DNA from: Pseudoneurospora amorphoporcata
Lineage: Eukaryota > Ascomycota > Sordariomycetes > Sordariales > Sordariaceae
NCBI GenBank assembly: GCA_033297205.1
Contig: MU859114.1
Location: 62,001-126,000 of the forward strand
Reading direction: 5' to 3'
Length of the DNA stretch: 64,000 nucleotides
Below the pieces are notes generated by a model that was not told the origin of the DNA, ran no database searches, and saw only the letters and a program-made list of their open reading frames with translations. Positions 10,780-21,900 of the stretch are shown piece after piece. The position numbers and the translations under genes are program-made. Each line of letters begins with the position of its first letter. The stretch's first letter is position 1.

Positions 10780-12000
10780 GGTTGATGGCTCTTGTTTGCG
10801 AGAACCGATCTAGTCCAGCTGAAGTCGGGAATCAGCTTGGCCGTTGGGCTTGGAGATACAAGCTGCGATGTAATACGGGTGTGATACGGTGACTGAAATA
10901 TGGTTTCTATGCCAATACCATGCTCTTTGTCACGGATGGAAAGACGGAGTACGTTGAATCAGGCTTGATCAAGCAGGTCGCATCCAAGGTCTGCTTTCCT
11001 TTCTTCTCGACGTATATCACCGAGGTTACGAAGCTGCAATTTGCCCACACCACCGGGTGCTCAAGAGAGCAGCTTGTACGAAGTGACTGTCCTTTCTGTG
11101 CGTCCTAAGACGAGAGCAGACGCCGTATGCCAGTTTAGAGTCCTAGTAAAAAAGAAGCCGAGAAGAGAGGCCAGAGATATGTTGCTGGCCGGCGTGTGTG
11201 CGAGCAAGAATACGGTGGTCCTTTTTACTTTGACGTGACGCGCGAAGTGGATAACCACCAGCTGGGGATGGCTATGACGACGGCAAGAACCGTGACGAAA
11301 GCAGCAGTACGGAGGGCAGACGAGATCAGAACTTGACCTGCGCGGAAGTGATTTGGGCGCACCCTTTTACTGTGAGGCTACTAGAAAGTGAGAAAATCCG
11401 GGTGGAACTGAGCTGACGCGAGCCGCATGGGCAAGATCCTGGCGACTAGTCGATTACTCGTTTGCTGGATTGATAAAAGGCGATCTCCGTTGGCGCTTGG
11501 AGTTGTTTTCGCTGATGACAAGAAAAGCGTGATGTGGTGGTGATGCCACAAGTGAAGATGGGAGTTGGGGTTGGAAAGCGGGGAGAAAGAAAAGTTGTTG
11601 TTGCATAAGGGAAAGAAGTGGACTGGACGGGAAGTGGTTGGTGCTTGGTGGTTGGTGGTTTGGTGCAGGTGGGTGGGGAGTGGCTGCCCCGGTCTTTGGC
11701 TCGGTTCGAGTCATCCTTTGCCTGCCGTGCCTGCCATGCAATTTCCTGTATTGCGCCTGCTGTGCCACCGTGGCTGCTGACGAAGGCGAGGACTTGCGTG
11801 CGTGGAGAACGTTGACCTAAGGTGTTGTGGCCTGATGGGTAAGGCACTAGGTAAGGCTGCAACGCCCAGGCGGGATAAAATTAGGATCCGTCTACAAGAA
11901 TTCGCCCGGAAAGTGCATGCACCTGAAAATGCATAAAGCCCTCTGAATGCTTACAACTGGCCGTCCGCAATTACCTACCTTAGTTTTGGGGCCTGACAGG

Positions 12001-12054
12001 TATGCTAAGGTAGCCCCCTAAACGCCACCCAGAATTTCTATGCTAAGGGGGCTA
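12001..12054. repeat. Short direct repeats with 9-bp hairpin arms
   Basis: TATGCTAAGG occurs at 12001-12010 and again at 12039-12048. The segment TAGCCCCCT (12011-12019) is the exact reverse complement of AGGGGGCTA (12046-12054). Nearby GCCCTCTGAATGC (about 11938) and GCCCTCTAAATGC (about 12092) are a further imperfect pair. The origin is unknown; this may be the remains of a small inserted element or a structured regulatory site. Confidence 0.5.
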
Positions 12055-13238
12055 AGAACTTGAAGTTTTGGCATGGGAATGTAAGTGCATGAGCCCTCTA
12101 AATGCATCAAAATGGCGTGCCGAAGTACATGCATTATCAGGGAAAATTCCTGTATCCACATGCACCTGGGATTGGCCCGTCTGGAGGAGTGTTGCGTGCT
12201 CCATCCCTCCTCGCTCGACTCTTGCGGCCCCAAAGGTTCCACTAGACGAGGAACATTTCACGATTGAGCGCGGGCGGAAAGGACAGAGTTGTCGAGGTCT
12301 CGAGGACATACTGTACTATGGAACGACCTGTGCAGGCGGGCTCATCTCTTTTCAATTGTGGATGAACAGCGCATTTCAACTGACCAGGCTTCCGACCGTC
12401 AATTGGTAATTCCAACATTGCTTTCTGGAAAGCCCGGAGCAACGTTTCCACACCTGTCAAAAAGGGGCGGCTTCCCCGGATGAGTTGGGGATCTCGCAAG
12501 GGCCAAGTACTGTAGTAGTCCCAAACGCCCAAAAGGGTTCCGTGACGTCAATACATGTATCGACCTCGACATGCGGGTGAGCGGCAGCCTGCCAGACATG
12601 GCGCTGCTGAGATCTGGACTGACAACCTCTGTCCCTCGCGACACTGCGATTGCAGAGACGTGCACATGATGTTAGTGTCGCAAGTGTTCAGCGTGGTTGT
12701 GTCCAGGTCTTCTTCCGGTCTTCCGTCGTCGACCACCCCTTTCACCGCGCGCATGGACGGGATCTGGGAAGCGAAACACACGTGTGAGAGCCGCCCCGCG
12801 TTAGAACGGCGTCAGCGACCCCTCAGCGCTCGAGCTCGGCAGCTCGGCCAAGCTACGGTACCTCAACGTAGAAACATTTGAACCTTTGGCCGCAGAGTTC
12901 AGCTTCACGTTCCAAATTGTCCACATTCATCAGGGTTGGGTAATCATCAAAATACATTGGCGCCGGCCTCTACGATGATTACGGTGTAGCCTTCTCCAGT
13001 CTCAATGTCGCGGATACGCGCGGGAAGAGGAGCATCTGTCTGTCAATCATCTGTCTCGGAGTCGACCAATTGTGGATCGAGCAGCGTGTCGTGGGTGCCG
13101 TGTCAAGAGGATGCCGTCGTGGAACACTGAAAGTCGAGCATCGCGATGCAACTTCGTGGGAGGACTGGCCCGAACACCCCGGTCCACTGGCCCGAGCAGA
13201 GTGGGAGCCCCGCCTATTTGCTCCCGCCCGTGAAGATT

Positions 13239-13259
13239 ATTGGATCCAATTGGCATTGG
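13239..13259. promoter_or_regulatory. CCAAT-box cluster upstream of citrate synthase
   Basis: Within 21 bp there are ATTGG (13239), the palindrome CCAATTGG (13246-13253) and another ATTGG (13255), about 300 bp before the citrate-synthase ATG. CCAAT pentamers bind the HAP2/3/5-type (NF-Y) complex, which in yeast activates CIT1 and other respiratory genes. A role here is inferred from sequence and neighbour only. Confidence 0.45.
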
Positions 13260-13555
13260 CAATTGCGGGCAATCAGTCGCATCCAGTCGGGGCAGGCCAA
13301 ATCCCCCGGCAAGAGCGAGCAAAGCCCGCCAAAGTGAAGCCAACGGACCTCTGGACCTGCCCTGGTTCGCTGGTTTGCTACGGTACGGTAGGTCATATTT
13401 TCCACGCATGCCCGCTCCCCGGCTGCGCTTTTTTTTCAAGCCCGTGCCGCCTTGATTGCTTCAACCTCAACCTTTTCTCTTTCTTCTTTCCTTTCCGTAC
13501 TGTTCCTTTCTCCTCAACCACACCACATCCCTCCCTCCCACCCACTCAGTAAACC

Positions 13556-15278
13556 ATGGCTCCCGTTATGCGCCTGGGCTCCGCCGCCCTGAGGTCCTCC
13601 TTCAACCTCGCTTCTCGCCAGACTGCCTTCACTGCCGTCAGATGCTACTCTTCCAAGACTCAGGTAAGGCAGCCTCGTGAGCCGGTGACACACTGACATC
13701 ATCCGCTGACCGCGCTTCTTTTGGCCGTGATAGACTCTCAAGGAGCGCTTCGCTGAGCTCCTCCCCGAGAAGATCGAGGAGATCAAGGCCCTCCGCAAGT
13801 AAGCTCTACCTCTACCTCGGCATAAGCTGTCGATAGCTTCAAGTTCTAGTGTCATCCATCGTGTTGCTGACCCGTACCTGCCAACCTCAGGGAGCACGGT
13901 TCCAAGATCGTCGACAAGGTCACTCTCGACCAGGTCTATGGCGGTGCCCGTGGCATCAAGTGCCTTGTCTGGGAGGGTTCCGTCCTCGACGCCGAGGAGG
14001 GCATCCGTTTCCGCGGCAAGACCATCCCCGAGTGCCAGGAGCTCCTCCCCAAGGCGCCCGGTGGCCAGGAGCCCCTTCCCGAGGGTATGTTCACACTCCT
14101 CCGCGCCTTGCCAGCACCACCGTGAGATGTCGTGTTGTAAGTTCGGTTCTCATGTGTTGACGTGATGCGCAGGTCTTTTCTGGCTTCTCCTGACCGGTGA
14201 GGTCCCCTCCGAGCAGCAGGTCCGCGACCTCTCTGCCGAGTGGGCTGCCCGCTCCGATATCCCCAAGTTCATTGAGGAGCTCATCGACCGCTGCCCCTCT
14301 GACCTCCACCCCATGGCTCAGCTCTCCCTCGCCGTCACCGCTCTCGAGCACACCTCTTCTTTCGCCCGTGCCTACGCCAAGGGTATCAACAAGAAGGAGT
14401 ACTGGGGCTACACCTTTGAGGACGCCATGGACCTCATTGCCAAGCTCCCCACCATTGCTGCCCGCATCTACCAGAACGTCTTCAAGGGCGGCAAGGTCGC
14501 TGCTGTCCAGAAGGACAAGGATTACGCCTTCAACTTCGCCAACCAGCTCGGCTTCGGCGAGAACAAGGACTTTGTTGAGCTTCTCCGCCTCTACCTTACC
14601 ATCCACACCGACCACGAGGGTGGCAACGTCTCTGCCCACACCACTCACCTTGTCGGCTCTGCCCTCAGCTCTCCCTTCCTTTCCGTCGCTGCCGGTCTTA
14701 ACGGTCTCGCCGGTCCCCTCCACGGTCTTGCCAACCAGGAGGTTCTCAACTGGCTCACCGAGATGAAGAAGGTCATCGGTGACGATCTCTCCGATGAGGC
14801 CATCACCAAGTATCTCTGGGACACCCTTAACGCCGGTCGCGTTGTTCCCGGTTACGGCCACGCCGTCCTCCGCAAGACCGACCCCCGCTACTCTGCCCAG
14901 CGCAAGTTCGCCCAGGAGCACCTCCCCGAGGACCCCATGTTCCAGCTCGTCAGCCAGGTCTACAAGATCGCCCCCAAGGTCCTCACCGAGCACGGCAAGA
15001 CCAAGAACCCCTACCCCAACGTCGATGCCCACTCTGGTGTCCTTCTCCAGCACTATGGTCTTACTGAGGCCAACTACTACACTGTTCTCTTCGGTGTTTC
15101 CCGCGCCATTGGTGTCCTTCCCCAGCTGATCATCGACCGCGCCGTCGGTGCCCCCATTGAGAGGTACGTCTTGCTGCTCTATGAACTCGTTTTTACACCG
15201 AATTATGGCTAACTGTTTTACTCTAGGCCCAAGTCTTTCTCCACTGAGAAGTGGATCGAGATTGCCAAGAAGCTGTAA
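13556..15278 (+). CDS. cit-1: Citrate synthase, mitochondrial
   Basis: Five exons (13556-13663, 13734-13798, 13891-14084, 14173-15163, 15227-15278) give 469 residues, the usual length for fungal mitochondrial citrate synthase. It condenses acetyl-CoA with oxaloacetate to form citrate, the first TCA step, in the matrix. Residues 1 to about 33 form an amphipathic Arg/Ser/Ala-rich presequence (MAPVMRLGSAALRSSF, then RCYSS). The catalytic triad is in place: H306 in GPLHGLAN, H352 in GYGHAV and D407 in NVDAHSG. Their spacing (46 and 55 residues) is the same as in the pig enzyme. Codon use is very strongly C-ending, indicating high expression. That bias also leaves a long empty antisense frame. The start ATG follows a CT-rich leader (AAACCATGG). 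A citrate carrier gene lies downstream on the same strand. Confidence 0.97.
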
Positions 15279-17688
15279 ATTAAGCAACTGTTGTGATAGT
15301 AGTAATGGTTAGGTAGTTTGGCGCGACGGTCGGAAAACGGTCGGGCTTCGGTTCTTTTCAGCATAGAATGGATGGGATCTTCCTTTCAAACAGCAGCAGC
15401 AACAGCCTTATGATGTGTTGTGATACGTAAAGCACCAGGAGGGTTGGTGTGAGTACAAACATGAGGAGAAACATCCGGGGTTGTTGAAAGGCGATATCAT
15501 GCATTCCAGTTCGCTTGTACTATACATATGACGACAATATACCACACATGCGTTCTTTGATGGCAGTTCTTGACCAAGGCGTCCACATGTTTGAAGTTCT
15601 CATGACAATGACGCAGGCGTTGCTTGAGCAATTGAAGAGCCCATCCAGGCATCTCTTGTCCGAGGCACGCAGGCAGTCAAGACCAAGAACGCTGGGGGAT
15701 TTGTTGGCGCATGTGACGTACAGAGCCAATCATGTAATGTTGCCGGTTGCGAACGTCAGACCCCTGGAGGCCCGAGTGCGACTTCGGACCCCGGTAGCCG
15801 TCCCTGCAGCAAGAGCTACCCTGGGAAGATTATGCCCAAATGGTTCCTTGGATCTACTTCAGGTAGCTTTTTATTCTCAGCAAATCTGTTTAACTGGAAG
15901 GCGATATGACTTTCGACTCAATAAGACCGACCGTCGTGAGAACGTCTTCATTTCCATTGCTCACGTTTTAGTCATTGGGAGGAGGTTGAAAGTTGTCAAA
16001 ATGTACTTGCCGCTAACCCATCTCCATCCGGACCCCGCGACAAAGATGGAACCTGGCAAACGGGAGCTTGGCCGCGGGGCTCTCCAACATTTCCCCAAAG
16101 CTGCCCGCAAACGCCCAGACATTCCCCTGCCTGCCCTGGCACCGCAAAATCACAAACGCCCCCCCACCCAAAAACCTCCCCCTTGCGCACTTGTTGGGAC
16201 TGGAACGCCGAGGTATGATGGTTGGGAACTTTGCAACCACAACCAGCTGCTGATTGATATTGTTCTGCTTCACAAGGCGCCATAGCCTCACATCATCAAT
16301 CCGCTGATGTCCCAAACCCCTAAATAGCCTGGGATCCGGCAGGTTGACGTTAAGGTAGAAGCCCGGCGGGAGTTTCCACTTTTTCTCGTGAATGAATGGA
16401 TGAACCCCAAAATTGTTCCGACGTCAAGCATCTGGGACAAAAGATAGGTACTACCTACAGTACCTAGCTGTGCTGACACTGCATGAGGTCTTGGTACGAA
16501 ATGAAGATTCGTGATACGGTACGGTAACATAAGCACGCAGTATCTTTGCAATGCGGACGACGGATCAGACAAAAAGATGGAGTCGGAGGATTATAGTGAT
16601 CTGATGTTCATCATTCCTATTGCCGTCCTTATCACCTGCTTTGGTCTTGCAATCTCGTCAATATGCATGGCTACTAGCTTCCTGTGGTAATACACAGGAT
16701 CTGACCGTCAGCCATTACTGTAAGCGTAGGTAACACACGGCCCTTTCATTGAAAAGTCTCAAATGTCATGTCGAGGTCCGAACGGAAGTTGATACAGGTA
16801 CGCGGCATGTAAATAGAGAAACCCCCCGTGTGCCGTTCAACCCTCCCCCGGACACAGCAGGTACTCTACACAATTGTCGCTTCCAATTGGCTTCTTTGTT
16901 GAGTTTTGTTGTTGAGGCCGGCAGAAAGAAAAAGGAGGAACGGTGAACACCCTGCTTTCACAAAACCTAACCAAACATCCACCACGCAACCAAGCAGCAT
17001 CCTCTCATCACCACTGTCGTCGTCGTCCACGTCCACGGAATCGAACCGCGATCCTCTCAATCAAGGTTAGTGGGGCATCTCCTATCACGGTTCCAGGTTA
17101 GAAGCCAGAATGGCCCAGGGCAAAACCAAGACGCCCAAGATGCGGGCCGGTTGAGCGCTCTCGGTGGTCGCGAATGGTCTGCTGGGCGCCAAACCTAGGC
17201 GTGCTGGACAAGAAATCCACTTTTGCAACTTGACCACACCGAGAGAACCGCATTAACACGTGCAACAAACAGGTCCCCTGCCCTCCCGCCGCCATCGCTT
17301 GCTGCAGCCGACCGAGACAAAGGCCAGATACCCTCCAATTTTTAACTTGAACGAGCTGCTGCCCTACCGACTCCCAAGTGCTATCCTGCTGCCATTAACT
17401 CGTTGCTGTCGACCAAACTCCATTCGCTATCATCACGATCGTCATCGTGGTGAGAAATACTCCAGCAGCAAGGTCAGGCCTGCCGGCAAAAGAAGCCAAG
17501 TACACTTCAATTACTCCACCGAAGTCGGTCACTTCACCCGAGTAACCGGTGACAGCAGCCCACCCTCCGCCTCGGCTTACCTCCCACTCTCCCACCTCCA
17601 AAAGCCCCCTTTTCCCCCTCAACTTTCGCGAAGAAGCACCCGAATCCCTTGGTCAGGGCCCCAGTAATCCGACAACATCCGATCAGCC
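15279..17688. other. Intergenic, 2.4 kb, promoter of the carrier gene
   Basis: The first few hundred bases are the 3' flank of citrate synthase. An ATG-initiated frame of 245 codons runs from 15548 to 16285, without third-position C bias or recognisable domains, so I leave it uncalled. From about 16860 to 17688 the DNA becomes CT/CCA-rich, typical of a promoter and leader, and contains CCAATTGG at 16883-16890. A 5' UTR intron is possible. Confidence 0.5.
16883..16890. promoter_or_regulatory. Palindromic CCAAT box (CCAATTGG)
   Basis: This is the same 8-bp palindrome as in the citrate-synthase promoter at 13246-13253. It lies about 800 bp upstream of the ATG of the Yhm2-like carrier. It is a candidate HAP/NF-Y site that could co-regulate the two genes; this is inference from shared sequence only. 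Confidence 0.35.
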
Positions 17689-18901
17689 ATGTCCGCCGCC
17701 GTCGCCTCCGTCCCGGCCCCAGCGCCGAAGAAGCTGGAGAAGAAGCCCGTCAAGTTCTCCAACTTGCTTCTGGGTGCCGGTCTCAACCTCTTTGAGGTCA
17801 CATCGCTCGGCCAGCCATTGGAGGTCATCAAGACCACCATGGCTGCCAACCGCAGCGATGGTTTCCCCTCTGCCCTCCGCCGCATCTGGAACCGTGGTGG
17901 TATTTTTGGCTGTAAGTGATTAACATGAAGCTTCCCGGACGACCGGAGATCAGCAACAGTCACCGTTTTCCCCAGCCCTCGCCTTGCCTACCTGCTCGCC
18001 TAATCCCACCATACCCTCCCGCATTTCGATTTTCCCCTAATTCCACTTGTAGCTTAATCTTGAGGCCTGGAAGCTAATCAACGAATGCTCTTCGTCAATC
18101 AGTCTACCAGGGTCTTATCCCATGGGCCTGGATTGAGAGCTCCACCAAGGGTGCCGTGCTCCTCTTCGTTGCCTCTGAGGCCGAATACCATGCTCGCGCC
18201 GCCGGCGCCAGCGACTTCGGTGCCGGTATCACCGGTGGTATCATTGGTGGTGTTGCTCAGGCGTATGCCACCATGGGCTTCTGCACTTGTATGAAGACGG
18301 TCGAGATCACCAAGCACAAGATGAGCGCCAGCGGCCAAAAGGCCCCCGGCACATGGGCCACTTTTATGGATATCTACCGCCGCGAGGGTATACGCGGTAT
18401 CAACAAGGGCGTCAACGCCGTTGCCATTCGTCAGATGACCAACTGGGGTTCTCGTTTCGGTCTCTCCCGTCTTGCTGAGCAGGGTATCCGCAACGTCACC
18501 GGCAAGAAGGAGGGCGAGAAGCTGGCTGCGTGGGAGAAGATCGTCGCCTCCACCCTTGGTGGTGGTCTTTCGGCCTGGAACCAGCCTATCGAGGTCATCC
18601 GCGTCGAGATGCAGAGCAAGAAGGAGGATCCCAACCGCCCCAAGAAGATGACTGTTGGCAACACCTTCCGCTACATCTACCAGACCAACGGCATCAAGGG
18701 CCTGTACCGTGGTGTCACCCCCCGCATCGGTCTCGGTATCTGGCAGACCGTCTGCATGGTTGCTTTCGGCGATATGCAAGTTCCTGTCCCTGACTGATTA
18801 TTTGGTGTGGCTTCAGAGATGCTGACCGCTTTCGCCAAACCCACAGGGCCAAGTCCTACGTCGAGAAGTTGACCGGTGAGGCCGTCACCGCGAAGCACTA
18901 A
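17689..18901 (+). CDS. Mitochondrial citrate/2-oxoglutarate carrier Yhm2
   Basis: Three exons (17689-17911, 18103-18775, 18847-18901) encode 316 residues, close to the 314 of yeast Yhm2. It is a mitochondrial carrier family protein of the inner membrane, with three repeats and six TM helices. Yhm2 exchanges citrate for 2-oxoglutarate, supporting cytosolic NADPH and acetyl-CoA supply, and was also described as an mtDNA-binding protein. Carrier signatures are visible: QPLEVIK in repeat 1 and QPIEVIR in repeat 3. Repeat 2 has the degenerate FCTCMK typical of this subfamily, without the Pro. Intron 2 must start at GCAAGT (18776), a GC-AG intron. Only this donor restores the reading frame to a conserved-looking tail (DMAKSYVEKLTGE..TAKH); reading through adds five residues and stops. 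It lies downstream of citrate synthase on the same strand, with separate promoters. Confidence 0.93.
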
Positions 18902-21900
18902 ACGCATAAACGCATAAGAAATGTCGGCGTTGATCGAAGCCTCATTTCCGTCTTTTCCTTTTCTTTCTATCTTCACCGAATATTCTGTTGATCGGTCGGG
19001 CTGGTTTGGTTCGGTAGGGTTCAGGATGATGGATGGATGGAAAGGGTTCTATCCTTACACATCATCTTTATACAGAGAATTTTCGTGTTACTGAGGAAAC
19101 GGAAATGGGCGTGGTTGGTGCGGTGCGGGCCATTTGTTTGGGTTCGGGGAACGGTCTCGCGCGCAGGTCCTCTCTTCTCCAACCGGCACATCCCAGATCT
19201 CAGGTATCCCAGGACTTGAACTTAGTTGTTGTTTTTGGTCATGTCTCTTATTTCACGCTTTAACGATTTAGTTGAGATAGACCGAAATGGATGATGTTAG
19301 AAGTTGATATATGTTTACGGGTGATCATGCCGGTTTAATTGGCATCTTACGTATAGTGTTGTATAGATGCCCAACCCCATCTATCATAAAGCGTGTCGGG
19401 CAATCGCGCAAATAAGTCAACTTGTGCCAGGGCCCCATCATGCTCAATTAGGGCAAGTATTCATGACGATCAGATAGGTCTTTTTCTAGTACCAACTCTG
19501 CGGCGTCTAGAACTTCCATTCCTCCACATACATGATGTCAACTCACTCTCTCCAACCTCCACCTCCCGATCCAAGAATTCTGACTTTCTGATACGGTCTG
19601 TCACATGTTGTCCTCCCTTCGCAGTTCCTGACCTATCCTGGCTTAGTTACGACAAAGTTCGAAGGGGCACGATGATGGATGAGTGTGCACTTGGAAACTA
19701 GGCATCGGCATCGCCAAGTCTCTGACGGCAGTCTTGGAAGTTCCCGATCAGTCCCAGCACTTATGCCCGGTTGGCCTAGTAACTTAATGGACTTCCCCGG
19801 CTTGGAGTGAAGTCGTTATTCGGAGCTCAGCGGCAACCATGGCATCACAACTGCCGTGCCAGTGAGCTTTAACGCCAGTTAGCATGGAGAAGGTTGGGGT
19901 ATCCTGACAGCTCCTTGCAGCTCATGACCACGCAGGACACTGCAAGATTATAGGAGCTGGATGTGTGGTTACAGAGTTAGCGTTACCACGTCATGATTGT
20001 CCGGACTGCGATGAGGGACATTGAAGAGCTCTTCGTTCTTCTTGACAGATGTTATCAGTTTTTCCTTGCACTTTAGCATCATCTATACTGTGACAAGAAC
20101 AGTCAACAACAACAATAATAGTCAACGACAAGAACAGTGAACCCCTATCCTTTCCGAGAGAGTTGGTCCTACACTGTACCATGTATCTCGTTGCTGAGTG
20201 TTGAAGTGCTTTCTGATGAGGCCAAAGAACTCGCCCACAAGACGCTTAGACACCAAGTGTACGGAATGAATCATTCCCATCACTCATCATTTTCATCCAC
20301 AACAAAAAAAAAACAAGGATAGCTCCAGCACTTATCTGCTTTTTTCTGTATCATAGTGACCACCTCCCTGCATACCTACTACATGGTCTCGGCAACATCA
20401 GTCATGAGTGATATCATGTTGCAAGTTGCGTGCCAGGTAGGTACTTGGGCTTATGTCCAGTTCCTCTTGTCCTGCCTGTCTGTTGTATGTTTTAACTGAG
20501 AATGAAGTAGTTCTTCCTTGGTTGGCCATGCGAAAGCGCATCTCCCTTTTTACCGCCTGTGCCTCTTACAAGTCAATCCGGACGCAATTAAACCAAATCT
20601 AGCTCAGTTCCCAACAAGCCAGGTCTCGCCATAATTTGGCCAAATCGAAGCGAGCTTGAAGTGAGACATGATGGCTTGCCAACTTGTTTAGTTCGTTGGT
20701 TGGTGTAGACTTTCAACGCAAGATAGGGTGCATCTCATATGGAAACCCGTTGTGTTGTGATTGTTCTTGACCAGGTTATGTAGTGGTAGTTATCTGGGCT
20801 TCGAACAAGTTAAGGAAACAACGAACCATTTCAAATCTGACTGCTGATATTACGTGTAAGCCACACAAGTGGAGATTTTGGGCTTGACTTGGATTGACTT
20901 GTGTTAGGTACTGGATACCACTCGGTCCTGCCTCGTTTGTCCTTGAGCCTCGGGCGTAAGCACGAAAGCAGGTAGGCAGGCAGGCAGGCATACCAGTTGC
21001 TCTTGCCTTCTGCCCTATCTTTTCGCAACCATAACAACCAGACGGGTACCTTTTCTGTGAAGGGATGGCCTTTCCTTCCTTCCTCCAGTTCCTCTCGGTA
21101 GAGTGCACCAGACGAGTACCACCGGGCAGCCACACTGCTAAATGGCAGCGCGTGACCGGGCAGTGACAATCAGGTTGACTCGGCCTTCAGGGGCTCTTGA
21201 GGTACTTGGTGACAGATCATTCACCGTGAAGTGATGACGTTAACTACCAAGGCTGTCATTCACAGCATGTCTGATTTGCGTTTCAAGATCATGGTTTCAA
21301 TCCAGAAAGGCGGCAAAGCTCACTCGGATGGCTTGTTTAGGCAGAGTGTCTTCACTCCTCATTCGGCTTCAGCTCGACTTTAGACAGAAAGATTGATCCG
21401 CCTTTTCCAGATTTGATAAGTCCATGGTGGGCTTCTTGGAAGTGGAAGGTGCAACTGATGTGCATATCAGCTTCGGTGTCAGTACCTCAATGATTCTAGG
21501 TGTCACTCAATTCAGCTCTGTCGTCGAAGACTGGACAAATAACTTCTGATTGAGTCGAGGGAATGCATCATGCTCATATTCTAGTGGACACGAGCTTGAT
21601 AACTCTTTGCCGCCTGGATTGGTATTACAGCAAGCTTATCATTGCTGACTCGAGGAATGTCTCGAATGAACGCAGTGGTTCTGCAGCGTGAGGTTATCTA
21701 GCCGTTGAACCACAGCAACGCATCGCGTCGGTATCAGCATCCAGTTACTCAGCCCTTGATTTGAGTCACCTTCACAAAGCAGGTCAAACTTGGTTTTAAC
21801 CCGTTCAATCGTTTTTGCCATCTCGCTCCCGTCACATCATGAATGCCGCCTGATCTTAGTAACTCATCCGGAAAGTCCGGAAAAGCGAAAAGCGAGCATA

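Larger units (their letters stand above)
10780..13555. other. Intergenic, 2.8 kb, no gene seen
   Basis: This stretch presumably contains the Seb1-like promoter (about 10780-11450) and the citrate-synthase promoter (about 12900-13555). The middle holds short repeats (11920-12110, described separately) and several overlapping frames below 140 codons with no recognisable protein features. The 120 nt before 13555 are CT-rich, as in leaders of highly expressed Neurospora genes. Confidence 0.55.

Noticed and set aside
14091..15287. 398-codon open frame antisense to citrate synthase
   Set aside because: Same cause: extreme codon bias of the sense gene. The product is a repetitive Leu/Gly/Val/Asp string with no family likeness.
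17036..17052. T-arm-like sequence (CGCGG-TTCGATT-CCGTG on the minus strand)
   Set aside because: No matching acceptor stem, D arm or anticodon arm at the required distances.
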